Assembly: GCA_051001455.1 (NCBI GenBank)
Contig: JBPCNH010000038.1
Coordinates: forward strand, 1 to 64,000
DNA from: JBPCNH01 sp051001455
GTDB taxonomy: Bacteria > Actinomycetota > CADDZG01 > WHSQ01
Direction of reading: 5' to 3'
DNA: 64,000 nucleotides
The translations under genes were made by a program, and so were the position numbers. Below the pieces are notes generated by a model. It made no database searches, was not told the DNA's origin, and saw nothing but the letters and a program-made list of their open reading frames with translations. Below, in pieces: positions 19,897 through 29,718 of this stretch. How positions within the stretch are numbered: position 1 is the first letter of the stretch; each line of letters begins with the position of its first letter.

Positions 19897-21095
19897 GGAT
19901 CCGCCGCGGATCCCGTAAAGGTTCTCGGGAGACCATTCCCGGAGAGCTAACCGGAACCGTCCGGGTGGACCGGCGAACGAAGGATCTCCTCGCTCGCGTC
20001 CAACCCGGAGAGATAGCGGTGATCGACCACGCAGACATCGACCGGGTTGCCGCCGAAGGATTGGTCCAGCGGCGCGTGAGAGCCATCATCAACGCCGGGC
20101 GGTCGACCACCGGCAAATACCCGAACGTGGGTCCATTGTTGATCACCTCGGCCGGGATCCCTCTCCTTGACGAATGCGGCCCCGCGGTGATGGATCTCCC
20201 GGAAGGCGCGCGCGTGGTCATCGATGGGACCAGGGTGCTGCGCTTGCGCGGCCACGATACGGAGGTCGTTGCCAAAGGGCATCTTCTCGATGTCGCTACC
20301 GTGGAGCGTGCTCTCAGCGACGCTAAGGTTTCCATCTCCACGGAGCTCGAGCGATTCGCCGAGAACACCATCGGTTACATCAAAGATGAGCGCGACGTGT
20401 TGCTCGAGGCATCGAGGCTGCCCGATGTAACTACCGAGTTCCACGGTCGTCACGTCCTGATCGTGGTGAGGGGGTACGACTACAAGGAAGACCTTGCCGC
20501 GTTGAGGTCGTACATACGCGAGGTCGATCCGGTTTGCGTCGCCGTAGATGGAGGCGCCGACGCGATGCTGGATTTCGGTATCAAGCCGGACATGATCATC
20601 GGCGACATGGACTCCGTCACCACCGAAGCTCTGTTATCGGGGGCTGAGCTGGTTGTACACGCTTATTCCGGAGGTTTCGCGCCGGGTCTCGAACGGATCG
20701 AAGCGCTGGGCATCAAGGATGCTGTCATCTTCGAAGCTACGGGAACGTCCGAAGACATCGCGATGTTGCTTGCGTTCGAACGTGGGGCGGAATTGATCGT
20801 AGCCGTCGGCACCCACGCGAACCTCATCGAGTTCCTCGACAAAGGACGCAAAGGTATGGCCTCCACTTTCCTCGTACGCCTGCGGGTAGGCCCGATCCTG
20901 GTGGACGCGAAAGGTGTTAGCCGTCTCTATCGGGGCAGGGTCCGCCGGAGCGATCTGGCGTTGTTGGTGGGTGCGGCCGTCTTCGTTCTGGTGATATCGG
21001 TCGCCCTGTCGGAGATCATGCGACTGGAACTTCAGCTCCTTTGGACGCAGGTGCAGTCGTGGTGGTTCGACATCAGGCAAGCTCTCTTCTCGTGA
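19893..21095 (+). CDS. SteA-like protein with thiamin pyrophosphokinase-like domain
   Basis: A 400-residue homologue of Rv1697 and corynebacterial SteA, a cytokinetic ring protein, judged by sequence pattern and gene order. The central part has CVAVDGGADAMLDFGIKPDMI and GDMDSV, as in thiamin pyrophosphokinases. A single membrane helix lies near the C-terminus (LALLVGAAVFVLVISVALS). It starts with GTG overlapping recN and ends by overlapping the SteB/MctB-like gene. A role in septum formation is inferred from relatives. Confidence 0.85.
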   Translation: MRIRRGSRKGSRETIPGELTGTVRVDRRTKDLLARVQPGEIAVIDHADIDRVAAEGLVQRRVRAIINAGRSTTGKYPNVGPLLITSAGIPLLDECGPAVMDLPEGARVVIDGTRVLRLRGHDTEVVAKGHLLDVATVERALSDAKVSISTELERFAENTIGYIKDERDVLLEASRLPDVTTEFHGRHVLIVVRGYDYKEDLAALRSYIREVDPVCVAVDGGADAMLDFGIKPDMIIGDMDSVTTEALLSGAELVVHAYSGGFAPGLERIEALGIKDAVIFEATGTSEDIAMLLAFERGAELIVAVGTHANLIEFLDKGRKGMASTFLVRLRVGPILVDAKGVSRLYRGRVRRSDLALLVGAAVFVLVISVALSEIMRLELQLLWTQVQSWWFDIRQALFS

Positions 21096-22078
21096 TCGAC
21101 TTCCGCTACCACCTCATATCGATCGTCGCCGTACTGCTTGCACTCAGCTCCGGCGTAGTTCTGGGGTCCGGTGTGCTGGGAGGCCCCCTGCTCGACGACG
21201 TGAGGCAGCGTACAGAAGATGTCCGTAAGACGAGCGAAGAGGTGCGAGAACTCGCCGACGAGCGGTTACAGGTCGTGGATCGATACAGAGCTTTCACCGA
21301 GTCGTCCATCCCTTACCTACTCGAGGGTGCACTCGCCGATGTCGACGTCGTAGTGATCACTTCGGACGGTACGGACCAGGACATCATCGAGTCGCTTGCC
21401 GATCTGATCGAAGCAGCCGGGGGTGAGCTCTCCGGCACGTTGCGTTTCGAGAACCGGTTTGTCCTCGACGACCAGATCCCGGCCGACCAGCTTGCGCTAG
21501 CGATCGGATCCGTAGATTCGGAACCGGAGCTGTTGAGAGCGGAAGCCGGCAGGGTGATAGGGGCCAGGTTGGGTGCGGCAGCCTCCGGTCAGGCCGGCGA
21601 CCCGTCTCACCAGCGGCTGATGAGCCTCTTGGAATCACTTGCGGAGGCAGACTTCATCTCGGTTGACGCTCCGGACGAAGGGTTGGTGAGCGGAGAAAGC
21701 GTCTTCCTGGTCGTAGCAGGGGGCCCGGAGGATCCGCCTTTCCCTACGTCCAACCTCTTCACCTCCCTGGTACAGGCACTGTCGACGAGGGACGCCACCG
21801 TCATGGTGGGGGAGCCGGCGGGGAGCGCGTGGGCCATCCTCGGAGGTGACTCCGGAGGCGGAGACCTACGCCGTTCGGTTTCCACGGGAGGAGGTATCGA
21901 GGAGCTTCCCGGACAACTGGCCGCAGTACTCGGTTTGGCTCGCGCTATCACGGAAGGCCCCCTTCATGTGGGCCTCGGAGGTGACTCGGACATGATCTTG
22001 CCTTCACCTGCGCCGCCCACCCCCACCGATCCCGAACTTGAGCCCGAACCTGGATCTGAACGTGACTCCACCCCCTAA
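21092..22078 (+). CDS. MctB/SteB-like copper transporter family protein
   Basis: About 328 residues. The family signature MIDFRYHLISIVAVLLALSS (read with GTG start) gives an N-terminal membrane anchor followed by a coiled coil (residues 35-70) and an exported domain. The Pro-rich C-terminus is disordered. Relatives are Rv1698 (MctB) and corynebacterial SteB, partner of SteA. The start GTG 21092 overlaps the SteA-like stop, which fits a two-protein unit. Confidence 0.87.
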   Translation: MIDFRYHLISIVAVLLALSSGVVLGSGVLGGPLLDDVRQRTEDVRKTSEEVRELADERLQVVDRYRAFTESSIPYLLEGALADVDVVVITSDGTDQDIIESLADLIEAAGGELSGTLRFENRFVLDDQIPADQLALAIGSVDSEPELLRAEAGRVIGARLGAAASGQAGDPSHQRLMSLLESLAEADFISVDAPDEGLVSGESVFLVVAGGPEDPPFPTSNLFTSLVQALSTRDATVMVGEPAGSAWAILGGDSGGGDLRRSVSTGGGIEELPGQLAAVLGLARAITEGPLHVGLGGDSDMILPSPAPPTPTDPELEPEPGSERDSTP

Positions 22079-22081
22079 CCG

Positions 22082-23722
22082 GTGAGCGAGAAGCCCGCTG
22101 CGATAGGACCGTCGGATCCTGGTAGCTCCCTCGGCAGAGGGGCGGCGATGATCACGCTGGCTACTGCGGTGTCCCGGATCACCGGATTCCTACGGGTGAT
22201 GGCCGTCGCTTATGCGATGGGCGCTACCTACCTTGCAAACACTTACCAGACCGCGAACACGGCGCCGAATCTGATCTTCGAGCTTTTGGCAGCGGGTGTC
22301 TTGACTTCGGTCTTCGTACCTACGTTCGTTGAGTACCTCGTCAAAGGGGACAGGGAGGCCGGATGGCGAGCTGCAGATGCCTTGACCTCTGTCGCACTGG
22401 TCGCGCTGATGTTCGTGACGCTGATCGTTGCACTAGCGGCCCCCCTCATCATGAGGCTGCTATTGATCGGTGTATCCGATCCGATCCTCAAGGGGGATTC
22501 CATCGCGCTTGGAACTACCTTTCTGAGACTGTTCGCGCCCCAGATCCTCTTCTACGGTGCTGGGATGATCATGACGGGGGCCCTTCATGCTCATCGTCGG
22601 TTCGCGCTTCCGGCGATCGCCCCGATCTTCAACAACATCGTCGTGATCGGCGTCTACCTTCTATACGCGCGCATGCGCGGGGATGGTTCCGGTGACCCTT
22701 CGGAGGTGACCACAGCACAACAGTGGGTGTTGGGGGCTGGAACCACACTGGGGGTCGTGGCGATGACGGTTTGCCTGCTGCCTGGTTTACGACGTCTGGG
22801 GTGGCGATTCCGCTTCAGGTTCGAGCCGAGCCATCCTGCAGTCAAACGTGGAGCGCGACTCGGCGTATGGGCGCTCGGCTATGCCGGTGGATACCAAGCA
22901 GGTCTCATCGTCGTATTGCTTCTCGCCAACCGAGTCGAGGGTGGCGTGGCCGCTTATCAATGGGCCTATACGTTCTTCTACCTGCCACACGCGCTCTTCG
23001 GGGTTCCCATCTTCAATGTTCTCTTCACCGCCATGGCGGAGCACGTCGCCCGCGAAGAACACGGTTCGGTAGCGGGCCGCTTAGGTGACGGGGTGAGGAT
23101 GCTGTTCTTCATCCTGACCCCGATCGCGGTGGCGCTCGCGTTGTTAGCGGGCCCACTGACCCGCCTAACGCTGGAGTACGGGCTGATGTCGGAAGCCGGA
23201 GCCGCGCTGGTAGGAAGGGTCCTGATCGCCTTCGCGATCGGTCTTCCTTCCTATTCACTCTTCTTGGTATTCACACGAGCCTTCTATGCGCTCGGCGACA
23301 CCAAGACGCCGGCTCTCTTCAACGCCCTCACCGTCGCGATGGCCAGCATCTCGGGGGCCGTTCTCTTCTATGTCTTGCCGACTGATTGGTCCGTTGCGGG
23401 CCTGGCGTTCGGACACAGCCTGGCGTTCGCAATCGGCGCAGTCATCCTCGGCCACCGTCTGCTGTCCCGCCTGTCGGCCGACCTCGGGTCCGAGACTTCC
23501 GTTTCGCTCCGTAGGTCTTTGGCCGGCGCCGCAGCAGCCGCAGCGGTTATGAGCGTGGCTCGGTGGATACTTCCCGACCACAGCAAATGGCTAGCAGGGG
23601 CCGCCGTGCTGATCGTGGCCGTGGTCGGAGCGGTCACCTACGTGTGGGTGATGTCCCGGCTCAGGTCCGCCGAGTTGGCAGCACTCACCGAACTCGTCGG
23701 CTCGGCGGTCCGGCGCTCGTGA
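22082..23722 (+). CDS. murJ: Lipid II flippase MurJ (MviN)
   Basis: A 546-residue protein with about 14 membrane helices. It has the MviN-type start ATAVSRITGFLRVMAVAYAM, the QTANTAPNLIFELLAAGVL segment and LFLVFTRAFYALGDTKTP. It moves lipid-linked peptidoglycan precursor across the membrane. GTG start at 22082, three bases after the previous stop. The stop overlaps the start of the glycosyltransferase gene. Confidence 0.93.
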   Translation: MSEKPAAIGPSDPGSSLGRGAAMITLATAVSRITGFLRVMAVAYAMGATYLANTYQTANTAPNLIFELLAAGVLTSVFVPTFVEYLVKGDREAGWRAADALTSVALVALMFVTLIVALAAPLIMRLLLIGVSDPILKGDSIALGTTFLRLFAPQILFYGAGMIMTGALHAHRRFALPAIAPIFNNIVVIGVYLLYARMRGDGSGDPSEVTTAQQWVLGAGTTLGVVAMTVCLLPGLRRLGWRFRFRFEPSHPAVKRGARLGVWALGYAGGYQAGLIVVLLLANRVEGGVAAYQWAYTFFYLPHALFGVPIFNVLFTAMAEHVAREEHGSVAGRLGDGVRMLFFILTPIAVALALLAGPLTRLTLEYGLMSEAGAALVGRVLIAFAIGLPSYSLFLVFTRAFYALGDTKTPALFNALTVAMASISGAVLFYVLPTDWSVAGLAFGHSLAFAIGAVILGHRLLSRLSADLGSETSVSLRRSLAGAAAAAAVMSVARWILPDHSKWLAGAAVLIVAVVGAVTYVWVMSRLRSAELAALTELVGSAVRRS

Positions 23723-24810
23723 GCAGACCCAGAGTGAAGGTCCTGCAGGTCCTCGGGCGTTCGGCCGGAGGGATAGCTACGCACGTTTCCGACCTTGCCA
23801 CGTCTATGGATCCGGCGGAGTTCGAGGTGATCGTTGCCGGGCCCTTGGGGCTCCCGGTGCCCTTGCCCGAAGCGATGGTGGAGTTGGACATACCCGACGG
23901 ACCGTGGGGACACCGGGCCGCGGTGAAACGGCTGCGCGGCTTGATCGACGGTCTGGGAGCCGATGTCGTGCACGCCCACGGCTTGCGTGCGGGGATCGAT
24001 GCCGGACGTGCTGCGGGCGGCGAGACCCCCGTGGTGGTTACCGTCCACAACCTCATACATCCCGCCATCGTGGGGCGAGCCAAAGCACTGTTGTACGGGG
24101 TAGCCGAGCGACTTGTCGTGCGGCATGCAGATCTCGTGCTGTGCGTCTCTCGCCAGATAGCAGACCATCTCGCAAAGAAGACACCCGATGCAGCTCGGAA
24201 ACTCGAGGTCCTTTACCTAGGGGTGGATGAACCAGCCGTCGCGAAGAGAACCCGCTCCGACATCCGCTCATCGATCGGGTTATCCGACGAACGTCTCGTG
24301 GTAACTGCCTCGAGACTCTCTCCCCAGAAGCGGCTATCGGTGATGCTGAAAGCCATCTCCGACCTTCCCGAGGTTCATCTAGCGGTCCTCGGACAGGGCC
24401 CCCTGGAGGAAGAACTGCGCGCCCAAGCCACCGCTCTGGGCATCGGCCACCGCGTGCATCTCTTGGGCTTCAGACGGGACGCCGTGGATTTCATCCGCGC
24501 GGCCGACGCCTTCTGTCTGTCATCGGTATGGGAAGGCGTTCCTCTTGCGGCACAGGAAGCCATCCTTGCCGGCACCCCTATAGTCGCAACGGCGGTCGGG
24601 GGCATGCCGGAGCTCGTCGAGGATGGTCGCTCCGGGCGGCTCGTACCACCAGACGATCCCCGCTCCCTGAGCACGGCGCTGACAGAAGTGCTGGAACGGC
24701 CGGAGGTTGCGCGGATGTTTACCGAGCAAGCGATCAGCAGCTTCCGAGAGCGTTTCTCGCGCGATCGGATGCTCGCTCGTCTGTCCGAGGTCTACCGGGG
24801 GAAGCTGTGA
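23719..24810 (+). CDS. GT4-family glycosyltransferase
   Basis: About 363 residues in a two-domain GT-B fold: N-terminal LQVLGRSAGGIATHVSDLA, central ASRLSPQKRLSVMLKAI and C-terminal SVWEGVPLAAQEAILAGTPI with the nucleotide-sugar Glu in the EAILAG region. Starting at GTG 23719 it overlaps murJ and its stop overlaps the next ATG. The acceptor is unknown, but the neighbours suggest cell-envelope glycan or lipid. Confidence 0.9.
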   Translation: MSRPRVKVLQVLGRSAGGIATHVSDLATSMDPAEFEVIVAGPLGLPVPLPEAMVELDIPDGPWGHRAAVKRLRGLIDGLGADVVHAHGLRAGIDAGRAAGGETPVVVTVHNLIHPAIVGRAKALLYGVAERLVVRHADLVLCVSRQIADHLAKKTPDAARKLEVLYLGVDEPAVAKRTRSDIRSSIGLSDERLVVTASRLSPQKRLSVMLKAISDLPEVHLAVLGQGPLEEELRAQATALGIGHRVHLLGFRRDAVDFIRAADAFCLSSVWEGVPLAAQEAILAGTPIVATAVGGMPELVEDGRSGRLVPPDDPRSLSTALTEVLERPEVARMFTEQAISSFRERFSRDRMLARLSEVYRGKL

Positions 24811-27002
24811 TGAAGAAGCTTTCGCTATGCATCTCCGTTGCGCTTCTGTGGCTTCTGCTTCCTGCAGCACAAGCCGGCGCGCAGTCGTCTTGTGAACGCG
24901 TTGTCATCTTCACGCTCCCGGGCATCACGTGGGAACGTGTCCAAGCGGTTCGGCCACCGAACATCCTCGACGCGGTCGAGCGCGGGGCTACAGGCGCGAT
25001 ATCCGTTCGGACGAACTCAAGCCGCACCTCCGTAGCTTCGGGATACGTGACGATCGGCGCTGGCACACGGGCGGATGGGGGGCGCACTACGGGTGGAACG
25101 GTGGACGAAGACAGCGGATCGCTGCTGAGGCCCGATGTGGAAGCAGCCGGCCTCTCGGAGCTTCGAACGGTGGCGGAGACGGCCGATTACCGCGCCGTCC
25201 CGGGCGCCCTCGCGACCGCCATGGCACCGACCCCCCTGATCCCGATAGGAAACGGAGACCCCGGCTTGGACCCGCCCAGTCCTCTAGGGCACGGCCGATG
25301 GCCCCTGCTGGCGGCGATGCGCACCGATGGTTCGGCTCCATACGCCGCGGTGGGCTCGGAGCTCTTGGAAGAGGACCCCGGGTCGCCCTTCGGCGTGTCG
25401 AGCGATGAAGAAGCTCTACGAGACGCGGTGGGTGCCGCACTGGATATCGATTGCTCGTCGCTCGTGATCGGACACGGTGATCTCATTCGAGCCGATAGGT
25501 GGGGAGTCACCGTCGGGGAGGATCCGGGCCCGGTCTTGGATTCCGCGCTCCTGGCCGCCGACGCTCTGCTGGGTCACGTCGTCGAGCGGCTCGATGCCGA
25601 CAAGGATCTCCTCTTGGTCGTTTCTCCCACGTCGCCTTTCTGGGACCAAGACGTTCACCTCGGGGTCGCTGTGGCCGTCGGTCCGGGCTTCCCGGAAGGG
25701 ACTCGTCTGCGATCTGCTTCGACGAGGAAAGCGCCGCTCGTCACCTTGCCCGATGTCGCACCCACTGTTCTGGCTCATCTCGACATACCCCGTCCGCCCT
25801 CGATGTTGGGACGCCCGTGGACCGCAACCGGTTCGCACCGTGGAGACGCCGTGGCGGCGATGGTCGACCTCGATCGTGAGTCCGTCTTTGCACACGCAAC
25901 GCAGGCTGACGTGGCGACGTCGTTCGTCCTCTTCCAGATCGTTGTGTACGTCCTCGCCCTCTTGGCTCTTATGCGCAACGGCAGGCCGCGGCTCGTCGCG
26001 TCTTCGCGATTGATAGCGATGATCGAGCACTCGGTCCTTGCGATAGTCGCTTTCCCACTCGCCACCTATCTCGCGAGTCCCATCCCTGCGCACAGATTGG
26101 GGACGGCCGGTTATTTCGCTGCGTTGATCCTGATCGACGTGGCTCTCGTCTCCGCGTGCTGGCGTCTGCTGGACCAAAGACTCGATCGGCTACTCGCGAT
26201 CACGGCCGCCACTCTCACTCTCTTCATGGTCGATCTCTCCCTCGGTGGCCCTCTGCAACTCAACGCCGTCTTCGGCAACGACCCCATCGTGGCCGGCAGG
26301 TTCTCCGGGCTCGGCAACATCGCTTATGCCGTGCTGGGGACGAGCAGTCTGATGACCGGGGCTTTGCTCGTGCATCGCTGGCCCGGACGTCGCTCCATCT
26401 ACGTGCTTGTCGCGTTCCTTTTCGTTGCCACCGTGATCTTCGACGGCGCTCCGAATCTCGGAAGTGATGTAGGCGGAGTGATCTCTTTGGTGCCGGTTCT
26501 CGCGATCACCTACGCGCTTTTGCTCGGCAAACGCCCCGGCGTAAAGGTCGTTCTCGGAGCCGTAGTGGCGATGGTGATGGCCGTCGGCTTGTTCCTCGCT
26601 TGGGACCTGGCCCGTCCTCCCGGTTCCCGCACACACCTTGCCCGGCTCTTCGAGGACGTGCGGGGACGCGGGGGAGATGCTTTCTTCGAAGCTATCGAAC
26701 GGAAGGTGCGAACGAACCTGAGGGTCTTTAGACGAACCATCTGGACCTATCTGGTTCCCCCATCGCTCGGCGTGATCGCCTATCTGCTTCTCCGGCCAAC
26801 CGGCAGGTGGCAGTCGTTGGCTCGGACCTACCCGAAGCTGAGGGCGGGCCTGATCGGCGGACTTCTTCTGAGCGTCGTCGGCTTCGCGGTCAACGACTCC
26901 GGGATCGTGGTGCCTGCGATGGTGTTGTCGTTCCTCGTCCCGCTGACGGTGCTGCTCCACCTCAAGCTCGAAACCGAAGACCCTCCCCCCATGCCGGCAT
27001 GA
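24810..27002 (+). CDS. Exported phosphatase-like domain fused to a polytopic membrane domain
   Basis: About 730 residues. A signal peptide (residues 1-23, ending AGA) is followed by a roughly 340-residue extracytoplasmic domain resembling the alkaline phosphatase superfamily (VIFTLPGITWERVQ, SRTSVASGYVTIGAGTRA, LPDVAPTVLAHLDI). The C-terminal half has about ten membrane helices, with the recurring actinobacterial motif VAGRFSGLGNIAYAVLG. Neither a substrate nor a role is established. Position between glycosyltransferase and MraY-like genes points to envelope polymers. Confidence 0.75.
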   Translation: MKKLSLCISVALLWLLLPAAQAGAQSSCERVVIFTLPGITWERVQAVRPPNILDAVERGATGAISVRTNSSRTSVASGYVTIGAGTRADGGRTTGGTVDEDSGSLLRPDVEAAGLSELRTVAETADYRAVPGALATAMAPTPLIPIGNGDPGLDPPSPLGHGRWPLLAAMRTDGSAPYAAVGSELLEEDPGSPFGVSSDEEALRDAVGAALDIDCSSLVIGHGDLIRADRWGVTVGEDPGPVLDSALLAADALLGHVVERLDADKDLLLVVSPTSPFWDQDVHLGVAVAVGPGFPEGTRLRSASTRKAPLVTLPDVAPTVLAHLDIPRPPSMLGRPWTATGSHRGDAVAAMVDLDRESVFAHATQADVATSFVLFQIVVYVLALLALMRNGRPRLVASSRLIAMIEHSVLAIVAFPLATYLASPIPAHRLGTAGYFAALILIDVALVSACWRLLDQRLDRLLAITAATLTLFMVDLSLGGPLQLNAVFGNDPIVAGRFSGLGNIAYAVLGTSSLMTGALLVHRWPGRRSIYVLVAFLFVATVIFDGAPNLGSDVGGVISLVPVLAITYALLLGKRPGVKVVLGAVVAMVMAVGLFLAWDLARPPGSRTHLARLFEDVRGRGGDAFFEAIERKVRTNLRVFRRTIWTYLVPPSLGVIAYLLLRPTGRWQSLARTYPKLRAGLIGGLLLSVVGFAVNDSGIVVPAMVLSFLVPLTVLLHLKLETEDPPPMPA

Positions 27003-27934
27003 GCGGGCGCCAAGCCATGGTCGCGCTGCTCGTAGCGATGTCGAGCGGAGCACTGGCCGGCCTGATCGGTACCAAGCTCGTAGGAACGGCACCGGACCGC
27101 CTCCTCCGGACGAACGTGAGAGGTCGCCGGGTGCCGGCGATCTTGGGCCTCCCGGTGGCGGGCACCGGTCTGTTGGGCCTTCTCGCCCTGGCTTTGGCAC
27201 CGTTGGGGGGGCCGGATGGCATCGTCTCCGCCCGGATGCTGCTCGCGACCGGTCTCATCATCGTGGTCATGACGGCTGCCGGGCTCATCGATGACCTGCG
27301 GGGTGACGAACAGCCGAGAGGCTTCAAAGGCCATCTGGGTGCGCTGCGGAAAGGCCGATTGACAGGAGGCATGGTGAAGCTCCTAGCCGGCGGGTTGGTC
27401 GGGCTCCTAGCCGGGGTCCTGATAGCCGGGGAAGGATCGCTCGAGCTGTTCCGCAGGCAGCTACTCGATTACGGGTCCGCAGGGTGGGGCGACCTGTGGC
27501 GGGTGGCCGAGGTGGGGTTGTTCGTTGCCCTCGGCGCCAATCTCGTCAACCTGCTCGATAGGGCGCCGGGGCGGGCCACGAAGTCCGTCTTCGTACTGGG
27601 CATCCCTTGCCTGCTGTGGTCGAGCGGGTCGTGGATCGTTGCTGCCGCTCCGCTTTTCGGCGGGCTTGCCGGAGTGTTCGCTCTCGACCTCAGGGAACGA
27701 GGAATGGCAGGAGATGCCGGAGTGAATCCCGTCGGTGGCATCCTCGGACTCGGCCTGGCGACGATACCGGCGCCGGGGCGAACGATCGTTTTAGTCGTCC
27801 TGCTGCTCCTGAACCTCGCGTCCGAGAAATGGTCTTTCTCCCGGGCCATCGAGTCTCGAGCCCTGCTGGCCAGATTCGATCGCTGCGGGCGGTTGCCCGA
27901 CCGTGCGGATCCTTCGGATTTACCGAGATCTTGA
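26999..27934 (+). CDS. MraY/WecA-like phospho-sugar transferase family membrane protein
   Basis: About 311 residues with many membrane helices. It carries GLIDDLRGDEQPRGFKGHLG (the aspartate-rich loop) and GANLVNLLDRAPGRATKS, a divergent form of the NxxNxxDG motif of MraY/WecA enzymes, with Arg in place of Gly. Such enzymes join a sugar phosphate to undecaprenyl phosphate. The altered motif leaves activity uncertain. ATG overlaps the previous stop. Confidence 0.8.
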   Translation: MSGRQAMVALLVAMSSGALAGLIGTKLVGTAPDRLLRTNVRGRRVPAILGLPVAGTGLLGLLALALAPLGGPDGIVSARMLLATGLIIVVMTAAGLIDDLRGDEQPRGFKGHLGALRKGRLTGGMVKLLAGGLVGLLAGVLIAGEGSLELFRRQLLDYGSAGWGDLWRVAEVGLFVALGANLVNLLDRAPGRATKSVFVLGIPCLLWSSGSWIVAAAPLFGGLAGVFALDLRERGMAGDAGVNPVGGILGLGLATIPAPGRTIVLVVLLLLNLASEKWSFSRAIESRALLARFDRCGRLPDRADPSDLPRS

Positions 27935-28075
27935 GATTCACGCGTGCTAACGTGAGGAGACTCCCCTGGAACGAAAGCAGTGCAACCCGTTGTGGGGGCG
28001 TCACTCAGCCGAAGGATCTCCCCACCGGAGGTCCTAAGACATCGACCTAGTGGTCAGAAGCGGAACGGAGGGCTG

Positions 28076-29716
28076 GTGGCGAAGCACATATTCGTGACGG
28101 GTGGAGTGGTTTCCTCGCTCGGTAAAGGTCTTACGGCGGCCTCCGTCGGCCGTCTCCTGAAGTCCCGGGGCCTCAGAGTGATGATGCAGAAGCTCGATCC
28201 CTACATCAACGTCGATCCCGGCACGATGAACCCTTTCCAACATGGCGAGGTTTTCGTCACCGAAGACGGGGGCGAGACCGACCTCGATCTCGGTCATTAC
28301 GAACGGTTCATCGACGAGAACCTCTTCAAGGCCTCGAATGTCACGACGGGCGCTATCTATCAGTCGGTGATCGCGAAAGAACGCCGCGGGGATTACCTCG
28401 GCGACACCGTTCAGGTCATCCCACACATCACGGAAGCCATAAAGGAACGGATCCGAGGTCTGGCAGAAGATTCAGGAGCCGACGTCCTTATCACGGAGAT
28501 CGGCGGCACCGTCGGTGACATCGAGTCCTTGCCGTTCCTGGAAGCCATCCGTCAACTGAAAACCGAGCTCGGGCGGGACGACACTTGCTATATCCACGTG
28601 ACGTTGGTCCCCTACATGGCGCCGGCAGAGGAGCTGAAGACCAAGCCGACGCAGCACTCGGTCCGGGAGCTTAGGAGTATCGGTATCCACCCGGACGCGA
28701 TCGTGTGTCGCTCCGACCGGCCGATCAGCCCGGGGCTGAAGCGAAAGATCTCCCTTCTGTGCGACGTGCCCACAGACGCGATCGTGTCGGCGGTCGACTC
28801 CAACAACATCTACGAGATCCCTCTCGTGATGCAAGAAGAGGGACTCGACGACATCGTGATCGAACGGTTGCGGCTAGAGCCCCATCAGGCCCCCGACATG
28901 TCCGGGTGGAAAGGTCTCGTGAAGAAGATCGAGGCGTCCGAGGCAACGGTCCGGATCGGACTCATAGGCAAATACGTCACCCTGCCCGATGCCTATCTCT
29001 CTGTAGCCGAGAGTTTGAAGCATGCCGGATTCCACCACGGGCGCGATGTAGCCATCGAGTGGATCGCGTCCGATGATCTCGAGACGGCCGACCTGGAGGA
29101 GACCCTGGGCAGTCTCGACGGCATCCTCGTTCCCGGCGGGTTCGGTGTTCGTGGGATCGAAGGGAAGATCCGCGCGGTTCGCTTCGCCAGAGAGCGCGAG
29201 GTGCCGTTCTTCGGCATCTGCCTCGGGCTACAGTGCGCCGTTATCGAATTCGCGCGGCACGTCGCAGGCCTCGAAGGCGCCAACTCCGCAGAATTCGATG
29301 CTTCATCGCCCTATCCGGTCGTAGACGTTCTCGCAGGACAGGATCTCGGAGCGCTCGGGGGAACCATGCGGCTGGGGGCCTATCCGTGCAAGTTGACGGC
29401 AGGTTCCAAGGCAGCCGATGCCTACGATGCGGAGCTCATCTACGAGCGGCATCGCCACCGGTACGAGGTGAACCCTCGTCTCCGTAGAAAGCTCGAAGAT
29501 GCAGGACTCGTTTGTTCAGGAGAATCACCGAACGGAACCCTCGTAGAGATCGTGGAGCTGCCGGATCACCCCTGGTTCGTCGCCGGTCAGTTCCATCCCG
29601 AGTTCAAGAGCCGGCCTGACAAGCCTCACCCACTCTTTCGAGACTTCGTAGGAGCGGCGATAAGCCGGCACGAGGCCGAGGCATCCGTGGGAGACCTCAG
29701 CCAAACTCGTATGTAA
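28076..29716 (+). CDS. pyrG: CTP synthase
   Basis: About 546 residues, the usual length. The N-terminal synthetase domain starts AKHIFVTGGVVSSLGKGLTA. The C-terminal class I glutaminase domain has nucleophile Cys in FFGICLGLQCAVIEFAR and the His-Glu pair in FHPEFKSRP. It makes CTP from UTP and glutamine. GTG 28076 follows a GGAGGG site, and upstream in-frame sequence is not family-like. The 140-bp spacer before it probably carries a promoter. Confidence 0.96.
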   Translation: MAKHIFVTGGVVSSLGKGLTAASVGRLLKSRGLRVMMQKLDPYINVDPGTMNPFQHGEVFVTEDGGETDLDLGHYERFIDENLFKASNVTTGAIYQSVIAKERRGDYLGDTVQVIPHITEAIKERIRGLAEDSGADVLITEIGGTVGDIESLPFLEAIRQLKTELGRDDTCYIHVTLVPYMAPAEELKTKPTQHSVRELRSIGIHPDAIVCRSDRPISPGLKRKISLLCDVPTDAIVSAVDSNNIYEIPLVMQEEGLDDIVIERLRLEPHQAPDMSGWKGLVKKIEASEATVRIGLIGKYVTLPDAYLSVAESLKHAGFHHGRDVAIEWIASDDLETADLEETLGSLDGILVPGGFGVRGIEGKIRAVRFAREREVPFFGICLGLQCAVIEFARHVAGLEGANSAEFDASSPYPVVDVLAGQDLGALGGTMRLGAYPCKLTAGSKAADAYDAELIYERHRHRYEVNPRLRRKLEDAGLVCSGESPNGTLVEIVELPDHPWFVAGQFHPEFKSRPDKPHPLFRDFVGAAISRHEAEASVGDLSQTRM

Positions 29717-29718
29717 TA

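Noticed and set aside
28033..28056. A possible octamer array before pyrG
   Set aside because: CCTAAGAC, ATCGACCT and AGTGGTCA match the unit poorly and could be chance.
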